This document shows, piece after piece, positions 34,692 through 43,379 of a stretch of DNA of 64,000 bases. The notes beneath the pieces are model-generated. The model searched no databases. It saw only the letters and a program-made list of their open reading frames with translations, and had not been told where the DNA came from. Origin of the DNA: JACPUX01 sp964517465 (lineage in GTDB: Bacteria; Pseudomonadota; Gammaproteobacteria; Burkholderiales; Casimicrobiaceae); the NCBI GenBank assembly GCA_964517465.1, contig CAZFEK010000013.1, positions 1 through 64,000 on the forward strand, read 5' to 3'. Both the position numbers and the translations under genes were made by a program. The first letter of the stretch is position 1, and each line of letters begins with the position of its first letter.

Positions 34692-35203
34692 CCGGCGAGT
34701 TCCTTCACCCACTGGCGGAATTCCTCGGGCTTCTTGGAGATATCGCCATAATATGCGCGCTTGACGATCCCCTGGCGGTCGATGAAAAAGACCGTCGGCG
34801 GAGCGCCCACCCCGTAGCGCTTGGCGATGCGATCGCCTTGGTCATAACCCGCCGGGAAGGGTTGCCCCCATTTCTGCACGAACTTCTCGAACTTCTTGCG
34901 GGAGTCTTGGATGCCGATAAGCAAAAAAGCCATCGAGTCGCTTTGGTGCGTCGCCGCCGCTTCTTTCAAAAGCGGCATGGACTGGTTGGAACATGGACAC
35001 CAAGAGGACATGAATACGACCACCACCGCCTTGCCGGCATAATCTTCAAGACGGCGCGTGCCTCCTTCGAGCAGTTCCAGCGTGAACGGAATCGCTTTTT
35101 CGCCCACTTGCGGCATCGGCCGGGGCTCGTCGCTACAGCTCGTCGCCGCCAGCGTCACCAAAAAGCCGATCGCCAGACGCCTAAAGAAGTTTATCCAGTT
35201 CAT
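34688..35203 (-). CDS. TlpA-type lipoprotein thioredoxin 2
   Basis: A 171-residue lipoprotein (lipobox AATSC) with a thioredoxin fold and active site SSWCPCS, an unusual WCPC pair. Cis-Pro segment PPTVFFID is present. It is divergent from the other two TlpA copies in this locus. It is coupled downstream to the CcdA-like protein that should reduce it, and overlaps the upstream TlpA gene by 23 bases. Probable role: thiol reduction during cytochrome c or copper-centre assembly. Confidence 0.88.
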   Translation of the reverse strand: MNWINFFRRLAIGFLVTLAATSCSDEPRPMPQVGEKAIPFTLELLEGGTRRLEDYAGKAVVVVFMSSWCPCSNQSMPLLKEAAATHQSDSMAFLLIGIQDSRKKFEKFVQKWGQPFPAGYDQGDRIAKRYGVGAPPTVFFIDRQGIVKRAYYGDISKKPEEFRQWVKELAG

Positions 35204-35726
35204 GGCGCAAGAGCTGCTCGTTCACCGCCCCGGCGTGGAAATAGCGCACTTGGCCTTGGCGATCGATAAAAAAAGTGGTGGGCAATCCATAGACGCCAAA
35301 AGCTTTCTGAACCGCCCCGCCGTCATCCAGGCCCACGGGGAAAGTCACTCCAAAGCGCGCGATGAACTCCCTCATCTTGGATTCAGTGTCATCCACGGCC
35401 ACACCGACAAAAACCACCTCCTTGGAGCGATATTCTTGACTGAGCTTCTCGATGGCCGGCATTTCCTCGCGACAAGGCAGGCACCAGGAGGCGAAGAAAT
35501 TGATCAAGGCCGGCTTGCCCTGAAGCTCAGCCTGGGTCAACTTGCCGCCGTCCATTAGCGCCAGGGAAAATGCCGGCATGCGCTCCGATGTTTTTCGGCC
35601 GGACTTGGCCGGCATGTCTTCGGGCACCTCTTCATAAAGCAGCAGAACCGCCGCCAGCGCGATCACCAGCACCAGACCGGCCAGGCAAGCGGCAAGAAGG
35701 ACTTGATAAGTGCGGCGGCTGGCCAT
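35181..35726 (-). CDS. TlpA-type membrane-anchored thioredoxin 3
   Basis: A 181-residue protein with an N-terminal membrane anchor (about residues 8-31) and a periplasmic thioredoxin domain with ASWCLPC active site and LPTTFFIDRQG cis-Pro loop. Closely related to the 32118-32636 product, including its C-terminal AGAVNEQLLRHELDKLL. Duplicated copies with different anchors in one operon suggest separate partners. Confidence 0.9.
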   Translation of the reverse strand: MASRRTYQVLLAACLAGLVLVIALAAVLLLYEEVPEDMPAKSGRKTSERMPAFSLALMDGGKLTQAELQGKPALINFFASWCLPCREEMPAIEKLSQEYRSKEVVFVGVAVDDTESKMREFIARFGVTFPVGLDDGGAVQKAFGVYGLPTTFFIDRQGQVRYFHAGAVNEQLLRHELDKLL

Positions 35727-35729
35727 GGT

Positions 35730-36557
35730 CTAGTCAGTGAGCGGCGGGACCGGCAGCCGCCACAAAAACACTCTGGTGCCCAAGCCGCCCAGGCGCAAGG
35801 TCACTTCCATTTCCTTGGCCTCGGCGCGGTCGATTGCGGGGAAGACGAGCATGCCCTGATTATGGTGTTGTTGCCCGTCTCGGTAAAGCACCTCCCAGCG
35901 CAGGGCGGGCCGGGGTGGCTCACCGTCGGTTCGAAGCTGCGCCATTTGCGCCAAGTTCCACTCCGGCACTCGCCCGGAGTGGGTATTGACGAAAACGACA
36001 AAAACCGCATCCCGTGCCGGCACCGCCGGCAGATTGCGCACGCCGAGGTACCGCAGGAGCCGAGTCTGCTCCCGAGGCACGTAAATCAAATCGAGGAAGA
36101 GATCGCTTTCGCCGAAATCGCTGCGCCAGAGATATTGCTTGACATGCCGCATCGTGGCCGGCGGCAGCACGGTCGGAACGTTGCTCAGAAAGTGGGTCTG
36201 CAAATAGCGAAGGATCAGCTCGGCCAAGCGTTCGTCCAAATGGGCTCGATCTGGAGCGGCCATGCGGGCGACCACGCCCTCCCATTCGGCAGCCGTCTTG
36301 GGCCCCTTTTCGATCACCTCTCGCCCATGGCAGCGGCGGGTGCAGGAGCGTTGATAGAGGCGCCGAATTTCTTTCTCGTTCAGCCGGTCCACCCAGCCGT
36401 AGCGGTAGGCAAGCGTTCGTCCCTCGTCGGCCAAATCGCCCCAAGCCGCGGCAACCGACTGACCGCTGAGCGACACATAGGCAACCAGCCCCAGCCCCGC
36501 GAGCAGCAGCAGGAACAACGCGGCACTGAGCAATAGCGGCGCGAGCGGCAGTTTCAT
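35730..36557 (-). CDS. Membrane-anchored cytochrome c-like protein with CX3CH motif
   Basis: A 275-residue protein with one N-terminal span. At residues about 72-77 it has CTRRCH, three residues between the Cys instead of two, in the setting LYQRSC...CHGREVI and followed by AAEWEGVVARM and ILRYLQTHF, which is the usual shape of a small cytochrome c domain. After this comes a second domain with repeated aromatic and His residues (MRHVKQYLW, QQHHNQGM) that I do not recognise. The start at 36557 has GGAAG upstream; an ATG 7 codons earlier is possible. It lies among TlpA and AhpD-like genes of the assembly operon. Confidence 0.7.
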   Translation of the reverse strand: MKLPLAPLLLSAALFLLLLAGLGLVAYVSLSGQSVAAAWGDLADEGRTLAYRYGWVDRLNEKEIRRLYQRSCTRRCHGREVIEKGPKTAAEWEGVVARMAAPDRAHLDERLAELILRYLQTHFLSNVPTVLPPATMRHVKQYLWRSDFGESDLFLDLIYVPREQTRLLRYLGVRNLPAVPARDAVFVVFVNTHSGRVPEWNLAQMAQLRTDGEPPRPALRWEVLYRDGQQHHNQGMLVFPAIDRAEAKEMEVTLRLGGLGTRVFLWRLPVPPLTD

Positions 36558-36585
36558 GACATCTTCCGACGCGGCCATAACACGA

Positions 36586-37179
36586 TCAAGGCGCGCGCTC
36601 TTGTACCGGAGGAGGCGGTTCTCTTCTGGGTTGGGGCGCCGTCTGACAGAAACCCTGTGCCGGCACGTCGAGCGCCGAGTTGAATTTGCTGGAAAGATTC
36701 TGGAAGGCGACCAGCGCCGTGAGCTCGATGATGGCCTCGTCGCTGAACTGCCTCTTCAAGCGAGTCATCAAAGCGGCGTCAACCTGCCGGTCGCTGAAGG
36801 TCATGGCCTCGGCATAAGCCAAAGCCGCTTTGCTCGGCTCGTCGAAGAGCGAAGAAGACTCGAACTGGGCCAGCGCCGAAAACTGTTCCTGGGTCGCACC
36901 GCGCTCCAGTCCGAGCGCCGCGTTGATGTCGACGCAGAAGGCGCACCAGTTGATTTGCGATACGCGGACGGTGATCAAGGTGCGCAAGGCCGGGCTCAGC
37001 GGCGAAGCCTTCCGATCCAGGGCCGCGTAGAGCAAAGAAAGTGACGCAAATACCTTGGGCGTGCGCCCCCAGAGCTTGGCCGGCTCGAGCTCCTGACCAT
37101 AGCGGCGGCGTTGGTTGGCGAAAATCAAACGCACGTACCAGGGGTAACGCTGCTGCGGCGGCGTCTCGATAGCACTCAT
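36586..37179 (-). CDS. Carboxymuconolactone decarboxylase/AhpD-like protein
   Basis: A 197-residue all-helical CMD-family protein. The redox motif NWCAFCVDIN (CxxC plus downstream acidic residue) matches AhpD-like thiol peroxidase partners rather than true decarboxylases. The C-terminal tail is Pro/Arg-rich. The start overlaps the CcmH-like stop as ATGA. It probably handles peroxide or thiol stress for the operon; exact role unknown. Confidence 0.85.
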   Translation of the reverse strand: MSAIETPPQQRYPWYVRLIFANQRRRYGQELEPAKLWGRTPKVFASLSLLYAALDRKASPLSPALRTLITVRVSQINWCAFCVDINAALGLERGATQEQFSALAQFESSSLFDEPSKAALAYAEAMTFSDRQVDAALMTRLKRQFSDEAIIELTALVAFQNLSSKFNSALDVPAQGFCQTAPQPRREPPPPVQERAP

Positions 37180-37637
37180 TTTTGCTTCCCTTGGGTCGAG
37201 TCTGGGTCAGCCCCGCCGAAAAAGACTTTCTTCACCCCCACGTAGATGCCCAGAAACATCAGCGCGGCCCAAAGCGCCAGACCCGACCAAAGCAGGCCCC
37301 ATTCCAGATCGTCGAAGCTGCGGGTGTACTGATAGACTTTGCCGTTGATGCGCTGCAGCGGAGTAATGCGCGCATCCTCGCCATAACGCGCGATGAAGTC
37401 GTCGATGATTTGCTGCTTGGTCAGGCCGCGGGCGATCATTTCGCCGATTTCGTTCTTCCATTCGAGTCCGCAGGTCATGTTGCAGTCTTCGAGCACCAAA
37501 GGGCACTCGCAAGGACAGGCCAAGTCCTTGGCCACTTCGTTGACGCTGATCGCAGCCGCGCTCGCGCTCCAGCTCAAAGCCGCAAGCAGCCACAGCAGGT
37601 TTCCGAGCGCAGCGCAGCGGAGGAAACGAACCATCAT
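37176..37637 (-). CDS. CcmH/NrfF-type cytochrome c maturation protein
   Basis: A 153-residue secreted and C-terminally anchored protein of the CcmH family. The Cys-rich motif ACPCECPLVLEDCNMTC replaces the standard LRCxxC, a variant seen in several non-classical systems. The downstream helices contain EIGEMIARGLTKQQIIDDFIARYGED, the family signature, and one transmembrane helix (LLWSGLALWAALMFLGIYVG). CcmH reduces heme-binding cysteines of apocytochromes. Overlaps both neighbours by 4 bases. It supports local demand for heme c attachment. Confidence 0.85.
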   Translation of the reverse strand: MMVRFLRCAALGNLLWLLAALSWSASAAAISVNEVAKDLACPCECPLVLEDCNMTCGLEWKNEIGEMIARGLTKQQIIDDFIARYGEDARITPLQRINGKVYQYTRSFDDLEWGLLWSGLALWAALMFLGIYVGVKKVFFGGADPDSTQGKQK

Positions 37638-38494
37638 GATGTCGGCGCGCCCCTCGTTTTCCGCTTCCAGAACAACCAGGCCGCGACCGCCAAGACGATC
37701 AGCGCGCCGCTGCCAAACAGCGCATAGACCAAGACCTTGGCCTGGCGCTGCGCTTCGTAAGGCGCACTCCCCAATTGCTGGGGCCTCATCGAGGTGTATT
37801 TCAAATCGACTGAAGGGCTGGGGTCGGTTTTCTGGTAGCGAATCTGAAACCGAGCCTCCTGCCCAAAGGAAACGTTTTCCAGGCGATAAAACACATGCTG
37901 AAAACCACGGATCAAGCTGGTGCTTGGCGTATCTTGCGGTGGCCGAGCCTCTTCGGGTGCTTGCACGGTGAACGCGCCGCTGCGCAGCGGTTCCTGGATG
38001 TCGACCTCCAAGCTCTGGATGGGGTGATTGGCCTTGATGACGTAGTCGACCGCCTTCTGGGACGCCGAGCCCGCGCGCTCGGCGGTGTGAAAGGCGAGGT
38101 AAAAATTGGGATAAGGCAGGGTCAAGCTGACCTCATCGTGTTCGCCCCGGGCTCTGGTCTGGTAGAGCTGGCAAAAGTGCTGGCCCTCGTGGGAAAGGCT
38201 GCACGCATCGCTGATCACCGCACCCTTTGGAATCAAGAAACTCGTCTTCAAGGGAAACCCCGGCGCTTGGGCGAAGCGGCCGTCGTAGATCACCAACATG
38301 CTGGGGTCGTCATACTCCGGCATCAAAGCCACTTTCATGCGCCCGATCAGCAGCTTGCCGGGATCGACCTCATCGCTTCGGCCCGCGCGGTCGGCGCAGC
38401 CAGCGAGCGCCAAACCCAATAGCACCGCAGCGGCCGCGTGGACCAGGCAGATCGGGCGCAAAGCGGCCAGCGGCAAATTCGGAATATCGGGCAT
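37634..38494 (-). CDS. Lipoprotein with C-terminal membrane span, unrecognised
   Basis: A 286-residue protein, started at 38494 (GGGAGCAG upstream). It has a lipobox LALAGC near residue 32, a periplasmic beta-rich domain with two Cys in DACSLSHEGQHFCQLYQ, and a C-terminal span (VLVYALFGSGALIVLAVAAWLFW) followed by KRKTRG. It is the first gene of the assembly operon and overlaps the CcmH-like gene. The two-ended membrane anchoring and carbohydrate-binding-like beta pattern resemble proteins of the CcmF/CcmH neighbourhood, but I cannot name the family. Confidence 0.7.
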   Translation of the reverse strand: MPDIPNLPLAALRPICLVHAAAAVLLGLALAGCADRAGRSDEVDPGKLLIGRMKVALMPEYDDPSMLVIYDGRFAQAPGFPLKTSFLIPKGAVISDACSLSHEGQHFCQLYQTRARGEHDEVSLTLPYPNFYLAFHTAERAGSASQKAVDYVIKANHPIQSLEVDIQEPLRSGAFTVQAPEEARPPQDTPSTSLIRGFQHVFYRLENVSFGQEARFQIRYQKTDPSPSVDLKYTSMRPQQLGSAPYEAQRQAKVLVYALFGSGALIVLAVAAWLFWKRKTRGAPTS

Positions 38495-38966
38495 GAACTG
38501 CTCCCGGAACAAGCGGGGGAATGGCTGGATTCTATACCGCCGCTCGGCTCCCCTCCAGCCGAAGCGGCGAGACTCTGTCGCCAAGGCGAGCGCGATCAAG
38601 TATCGAGAGCCGCCGACTTGCTCGGCTGCCATTTACCCGCTACAGTGCCGGCAGCAAAATTGCGCCTGGCCAGGGAAACCCTGCAGCAGAAGGCAGTGGC
38701 GGGCGCCTAGCAGCTGCCATCTTGTTTGGACCCTAAGCATCCATGGTGAACCCGAAACTTCGCCGACGGCCGGTTTGCGCGCAGCCGCAGCGGACCGGAA
38801 GGCCTTGGTGCAGCAGGGATGTAGCGCCTTTGGATTGCGTCATACGGGCCTGACGACGGCCACCGGGAAACATGAATTCGCCTAGGCTCCTTCCCTCATC
38901 CCAGCCCCTCTCCCGCCCAGCGCGGGAAAAGGAAACGGGTGCTCCGCTCCGCAACGCTCACGTCAA
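38495..38966. other. Divergent intergenic region
   Basis: A 472-base spacer between the assembly operon (minus) and the Gld-type transporter genes (plus). No gene is supported. At 38886-38945 it contains another copy of the GC-rich dispersed repeat (CCCCTCTCCCGC facing GCGGGAAAAGG). Promoters for both operons must lie here but no clear -35/-10 pair or FNR-like box stands out. Confidence 0.5.
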
Positions 38967-39899
38967 ATGATCGAAGTTGAACACCTAACCAAAGATTACG
39001 GCGGCTTTCGCGCCGTCGACGACATCAGCTTCACCGTCGGCAAGGGAGAAATCCTCGGCTTTCTCGGACCCAACGGCGCCGGAAAAACCACGGTGATGCG
39101 CATTCTCACCTGCTTCTTTCCGGCCACCAGCGGCACCGCACGTGTGGCTGGCTTTCATTGCTTCGAAGACTCCCTGAGGGTGCGCCAGCGCATCGGCTAT
39201 TTGCCCGAGCGGGTGCCTTTGTACGAAGACATGCGGGTCGATGATTACCTGCGTTTTGTCGCCGCCATCAAAGGCGTTGGCGCCAAAGAGATCCGCGGCA
39301 AGGTGGCGCGCGTCACCGATGACTGCGGCCTTGGCGAGGTCTCGCACAAGCTCATTCGCGCCATCTCGCGAGGATACCGACAGCGCCTGGGCATTGCGCA
39401 GGCGCTGGTCAACGAGCCGGAAGTACTGATTCTCGATGAACCGACGGTAGGACTCGATCCGAAGCAGATCAAAGAAATCCGCAAGCTCATCAAAGAGCTC
39501 GCCGGTCGCCACACGGTCATACTCAGCACGCACATCCTCCCCGAAGTGAGCCTGCTTTGCGAGCGCGTGATCATCATCAACAAGGGCAAGCTGGTGGCGA
39601 TCGATCGCCCCGAGAACTTGGCTGCGCAGCGCGCGCGCAAGGTTTATCTGCGCATCGAGGGCGACGCCGGAACGATTGCGCGCGCCCTGGCGGACCTTCC
39701 CGGCGTGGCCAGTTGCAGCACCGAACCCGCCGCCGGAGCAAGCGCCGGCTTTGTGGTCGCTTTCGCCGACGAAAAACGGGGTCGCCAGGGCATCAGCGCG
39801 TTGATCGAACGCAATCGCTGGGACCTGCTCGAGATGCGGCCCATCGAGACCAGCCTGGAAGACATCTTCATCGAACTCGTCACCCAGGAGGAGGCATGA
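38967..39899 (+). CDS. Gld-type ABC transporter ATP-binding protein
   Basis: A 310-residue ATPase with Walker A GPNGAGKT, an ISRGYRQR signature sequence, Walker B VLILDEPTVGLD and the H-loop STHIL. A C-terminal extension (about 90 residues) is the DUF4162-type domain. The gene order ATPase, ABC-2 permease, GldG-like, DUF4340 matches the GldA-F-G type exporter found in many Gram-negative bacteria, where it is linked to surface-protein or lipoprotein traffic in gliders and remains uncharacterised elsewhere. Confidence 0.9.
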   Translation: MIEVEHLTKDYGGFRAVDDISFTVGKGEILGFLGPNGAGKTTVMRILTCFFPATSGTARVAGFHCFEDSLRVRQRIGYLPERVPLYEDMRVDDYLRFVAAIKGVGAKEIRGKVARVTDDCGLGEVSHKLIRAISRGYRQRLGIAQALVNEPEVLILDEPTVGLDPKQIKEIRKLIKELAGRHTVILSTHILPEVSLLCERVIIINKGKLVAIDRPENLAAQRARKVYLRIEGDAGTIARALADLPGVASCSTEPAAGASAGFVVAFADEKRGRQGISALIERNRWDLLEMRPIETSLEDIFIELVTQEEA

Positions 39900-40056
39900 A
39901 CGCGATCCGCCAGGCCGCCCCAGGGGCGCGCAGAATCCTCGCCCTTGGGGGCAGCGTCCGAGCGCGGCGGTCGTCTGGGTCTGCAGGGCGGGGGTTGGGG
40001 CGAGGCTTGTGCGCAAAGTCCGCCCCCGGCCAAGAAATCGACCGGAGGACAGCGCA
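39897..40056 (+). other. Spacer with repeat-derived ORF
   Basis: Between ATPase and permease genes a 54-codon ORF (ATGA overlap with the ATPase stop, ending at 40061) is rich in Arg, Gly and Ser with no recognisable domain. Its GCCGCCCCAGGGGCG and GGGCGGGGGTTGGGG tracts look like another GC-rich repeat insertion between coupled genes. I do not call it a gene; it may be expressed incidentally. Confidence 0.45.
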
Positions 40057-40839
40057 ATGAGCCCGCGCAGCGTCGGCATCATTTTGCAGCGCGAGCTGAA
40101 ATCCTATTTCAGCTCGCTCACCGTATACGTGGTCATCGTGATGTTCCTCTTGATGACCGGATACTTTTTTTACAACCTATTGGCGACCTTTTCGGTGGTG
40201 AGCTTTCAGGCTCAGTCGGACCCCATGCTGGCCCGGCAATATCAGCTTCTCAATATCAACGAAACCGTGATCCGCCCGCTTTTCGGGAGCATCAGCATCA
40301 TCTTGCTCCTGATGACGCCGCTCATCACCATGCGCCTTTTCGCCGAAGAAAAGAAATCAGGAACGATCGAGCTCTTGCTCACCTTTCCGGTCAATGACAT
40401 CGACGTGGTGCTGGGCAAATATTTCGCTTGCCTCGCCGTGCTGCTCGCCATGATTCTGCTCACCGCTGCTTACCCCGTTATGGTAGTAATGCTCGGCGAG
40501 CCGGAAATCAAACCCATACTCACCGGCTACTTGGGACTCGTTCTGCTGGGCGCTGCCGCCATTTCGCTGGGCATCTTCACTTCCTCGCTCACCGAAAATC
40601 AAATCGTGTCCGCCTCGATTTCTTTTGCCGTCCTGTTTTTCTTCTGGCTGATGAGTTATTCGGTGCCTTTGGTCTCGGCGGGTATGGGCCAGGTTCTGGG
40701 CTATCTTTCGATCAACGAACACGTCACCAGCCTCGCCAAAGGCGTGATCGATACCGAAGATATCATCTACTACCTTGCCTTCATCGGCGTCTTTTTGTTC
40801 CTGACCCTGCGCAGTCTAGAAACCAATCGGTGGCGATGA
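40057..40839 (+). CDS. GldF-like ABC-2 permease
   Basis: A 260-residue six-span ABC-2 type permease. Landmarks are LQRELKSYFSSLTVYVV at the N-terminus and LFAEEKKSGTIELLLTFPV, the classic E-loop region of GldF/CcmB-like permeases. A GGAGGA ribosome site precedes the ATG. It ends 4 bases inside the next gene (ATGA). Confidence 0.92.
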   Translation: MSPRSVGIILQRELKSYFSSLTVYVVIVMFLLMTGYFFYNLLATFSVVSFQAQSDPMLARQYQLLNINETVIRPLFGSISIILLLMTPLITMRLFAEEKKSGTIELLLTFPVNDIDVVLGKYFACLAVLLAMILLTAAYPVMVVMLGEPEIKPILTGYLGLVLLGAAAISLGIFTSSLTENQIVSASISFAVLFFFWLMSYSVPLVSAGMGQVLGYLSINEHVTSLAKGVIDTEDIIYYLAFIGVFLFLTLRSLETNRWR

Positions 40840-42395
40840 TGCAACGCAAAGGTTTTTTTCTGCCTCTGGGGCTTCTGGCCGCCCTTCTGGTGATCGCCGG
40901 ATTGATTACCTACGCCATCACCGGCGCCATGGGCAACCTGCCGGTGACCATGATTTGGGTGGGGCTCTTGCTCCTGCTCTTCTTCTTCTATGTTTACTTT
41001 CCCGAGATTCGCGGCTTCATCGCCCAGCGATCGACCAAATACGCGCTCAACACGGCGGTGATGAGCGCGGTATTCCTGGTGATCGTTGCACTGATCGGCG
41101 TCATGTCGATCAAGTACAAGCTGCGGCTCGATTTCACCGCCGACGCGCGCTACACGCTCTCGGCGCAAACCATCAAGATCCTGAAGACGCTGCCCGGCGA
41201 GGTCGAGGCGCTGGCTTTTTACCGCAGCGATGAGCGCACCCGGCAGGCGATGCAAGACCTCTTGAGCGAGTATGCCTATCACTCGCCCAACTTCACCTTT
41301 CGTTTCATCGACCCGGATCGCGATCCCAGCGAAGCGGTAAAACACGGCGTGACCTCTTACCGGACCACGCTGCTGAAGTACCGCGACCGCAAGGAAACGC
41401 TCGGCACGGAGTCCGAGAACAAGCTCACCAATGCGCTGATCAAGCTGGTGGCCAAAGACACCAAGGTGTTCTATTTCCTCAAGGGCCATGGCGAAAAGCG
41501 CATCGATAGCCAAGAGGAAAGCGGCTACAGCACCCTGCGCGATGCCATCCAGGCGGAGAACCATCAAGTGCGCGAGCTGGTTCTGATGAGCGCTGAGCGC
41601 GTTCCGGATGACGCGGCCGTGGTGGTGGTGGCCGGGCCGGAGGGTGATCTGGTGCCGGCCGAGATCGAAAAGCTCGGCGCCTTCGTGAAACGCGGCGGCC
41701 GCGTGCTTTACCTGCTCGATCCCGGAGGTGCGCCGGCATTAACCGCGCATTTGCAAACTTTCGGCTTCGAGGTGGGTGGCGATTTGATCATCGACAAGAT
41801 GAGCCAAGTTTATGGCGCAAACTTCCTCATGCCGGTGGTGGTGGCCTACTACAAGAACCACCCGGTAACCCAGGACTTCGAGCTGGCCACCTTCTTCCCC
41901 ATCGCGCGCTCGGTGAAAATTGCCGAGGATCCCGCCAAGGGCCGGTATCAACTGGCTTTGACCAGCGATAAGAGCTGGACCACGCGCAGCAAGCTCAGCA
42001 AAGAAGACGAACAGTTCGACCCGGAGCGGCACACTCGCGGACCGATCAGCGTCGTCGCTGTCGCGGCCGTCGAAGCAGCGAGCCCGGGCACCAAGAACTC
42101 CGCCCCGGAAGGCATTCAGACTTGGGGCAAGATCGTGGTGGTCGGCGACTCCGATTTTGCCAGCAACAAGTTTTTGAAGACCGCTGGAAACCGGGATTTC
42201 ATGCTCAACACGCTCAATTGGCTGGCCGAAGAGCACATCCTGATTTCCATACGCAAGAAGGAACCGGGCTTGTCGCCTCTGATGCTCACCGCAGTGCAGG
42301 CGCGCGTGGTCTTCTGGGTGTCGGTGGTGATCGTGCCGACGCTGGTTCTGGCGCTGGGCGTCGCCGTCGCCGCGCGCCGTAGGCGAGCGGCGTGA
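40836..42395 (+). CDS. GldG-like ABC auxiliary protein
   Basis: A 519-residue protein. Two N-terminal spans and a third near residue 75 precede a periplasmic domain with DFTADARYTLSAQTIKILKTL, GHGEK and FVKRGGRVLYLLDPGG (the GldG/IFT52-like core), then a terminal span (VVFWVSVVIVPTLVLALGV). It overlaps both neighbours and is a component of the Gld-type transporter. Confidence 0.9.
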   Translation: MMQRKGFFLPLGLLAALLVIAGLITYAITGAMGNLPVTMIWVGLLLLLFFFYVYFPEIRGFIAQRSTKYALNTAVMSAVFLVIVALIGVMSIKYKLRLDFTADARYTLSAQTIKILKTLPGEVEALAFYRSDERTRQAMQDLLSEYAYHSPNFTFRFIDPDRDPSEAVKHGVTSYRTTLLKYRDRKETLGTESENKLTNALIKLVAKDTKVFYFLKGHGEKRIDSQEESGYSTLRDAIQAENHQVRELVLMSAERVPDDAAVVVVAGPEGDLVPAEIEKLGAFVKRGGRVLYLLDPGGAPALTAHLQTFGFEVGGDLIIDKMSQVYGANFLMPVVVAYYKNHPVTQDFELATFFPIARSVKIAEDPAKGRYQLALTSDKSWTTRSKLSKEDEQFDPERHTRGPISVVAVAAVEAASPGTKNSAPEGIQTWGKIVVVGDSDFASNKFLKTAGNRDFMLNTLNWLAEEHILISIRKKEPGLSPLMLTAVQARVVFWVSVVIVPTLVLALGVAVAARRRRAA

Positions 42396-43360
42396 GTTTA
42401 TTCAAGAAGACGCTGTTTTGGGTCATCGTATTGATCGGCCTGGCCGGCGGCTTTTTTCTTTTCGACCAGCGCCAGGAAACCGTCAAGGAAGCACGCGAGG
42501 CGGAGCTCAAGCTCCTGCCGATCGCGGTGAAAGACATCCAGGAATTCTGGATCAGCCGGCCGGCCGAGAAGTTCGAATTGCGCGCCCAGCGCTCGCCCGA
42601 GGGTTGGCAACTGACCCAGCCGCTGAATGCGCCGGGAGACGCCAAAGCGATCGAGAAGCTGCTCCACAACGTAGTCACCGCGCGCAAAGACGCCATTCTG
42701 TTCACCACCGCCGATCCGGCGAAACTTGCCGAGCTGGGCTTTGGCGAGCGGGACGTGGAAATGGGTATCAAAACGGCTGGCGCGGAAACGGTCATGGTCC
42801 TGGGAGAAAAAGGCCCCACGCACAACATCGCCTACCTGATGTTCAAAGGGCGCCCAGAAGTGTTCCGCGTCCACTCGGACTTGAAGAAAGAGACCGGCAA
42901 AGACGCCTATGCTCTGCGCGACAAGACCATACTCGATTTCGACCCGGTCAAGATGCGCCGCGTGGAAATCGCCAAACGCGGCGAACCCAGGGTCGTGGTC
43001 GAGCAAGATCGCGCCCGCTGGAACCTGGTCGAGCCGACGCCCGGGCGCGCATCGATGGCCAAGACGCTGGAACTGCTCTATGCGGTGAGAAACAGTGAAA
43101 TCAAGGCCTTCGTCAATGAGCAGGCGAGTGATTTGGCGCCTTATGGCCTCGCCAACCCGCTGCTTCAGATCAGCGTGCTGCAAGAGGGCCAGACCATGCC
43201 GCATATCCTCACCATCGGCGACAAAGATCGCGCGCAGCGCGCCTATTTCGCCCGCACCAACCGGGTGAAGAAGATCATCGATGTCGAGGAAGAACTGGTC
43301 AACACCCTGCTGCTGGGCATGAACCGCCTGGGCGAGGACGAGAAAGCGGCGCCGAAATAG
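42392..43360 (+). CDS. DUF4340 protein of the Gld-type transporter
   Basis: A 322-residue protein with an N-terminal span (TLFWVIVLIGLAGGFFLF) followed by the DUF4340 repeats (FELRAQRSPEGWQLTQP, RWNLVEPTPGRA, GLANPLLQISV, ARTNRVKKIIDV). It starts with GTG overlapping the GldG stop. DUF4340 proteins regularly follow GldG and probably form the periplasmic part of the same complex. Confidence 0.9.
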   Translation: MSLFKKTLFWVIVLIGLAGGFFLFDQRQETVKEAREAELKLLPIAVKDIQEFWISRPAEKFELRAQRSPEGWQLTQPLNAPGDAKAIEKLLHNVVTARKDAILFTTADPAKLAELGFGERDVEMGIKTAGAETVMVLGEKGPTHNIAYLMFKGRPEVFRVHSDLKKETGKDAYALRDKTILDFDPVKMRRVEIAKRGEPRVVVEQDRARWNLVEPTPGRASMAKTLELLYAVRNSEIKAFVNEQASDLAPYGLANPLLQISVLQEGQTMPHILTIGDKDRAQRAYFARTNRVKKIIDVEEELVNTLLLGMNRLGEDEKAAPK

Positions 43361-43379
43361 GGCGCGCCGAATTTTTTTA
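43347..43379. terminator. Candidate terminator between convergent genes
   Basis: A GC-rich inverted repeat (CGGCGCC facing GGCGCGCCG) is followed by seven T residues at 43372-43378, a rho-independent arrangement for the plus-strand transporter operon. It overlaps the stop of the convergent protoporphyrinogen oxidase gene. Confidence 0.6.

Noticed and set aside
38967..43360. NosF/NosY copper-site assembly transporter
   Set aside because: GldG-like and DUF4340 partners and the absence of NosD identify a Gld-type transporter instead.
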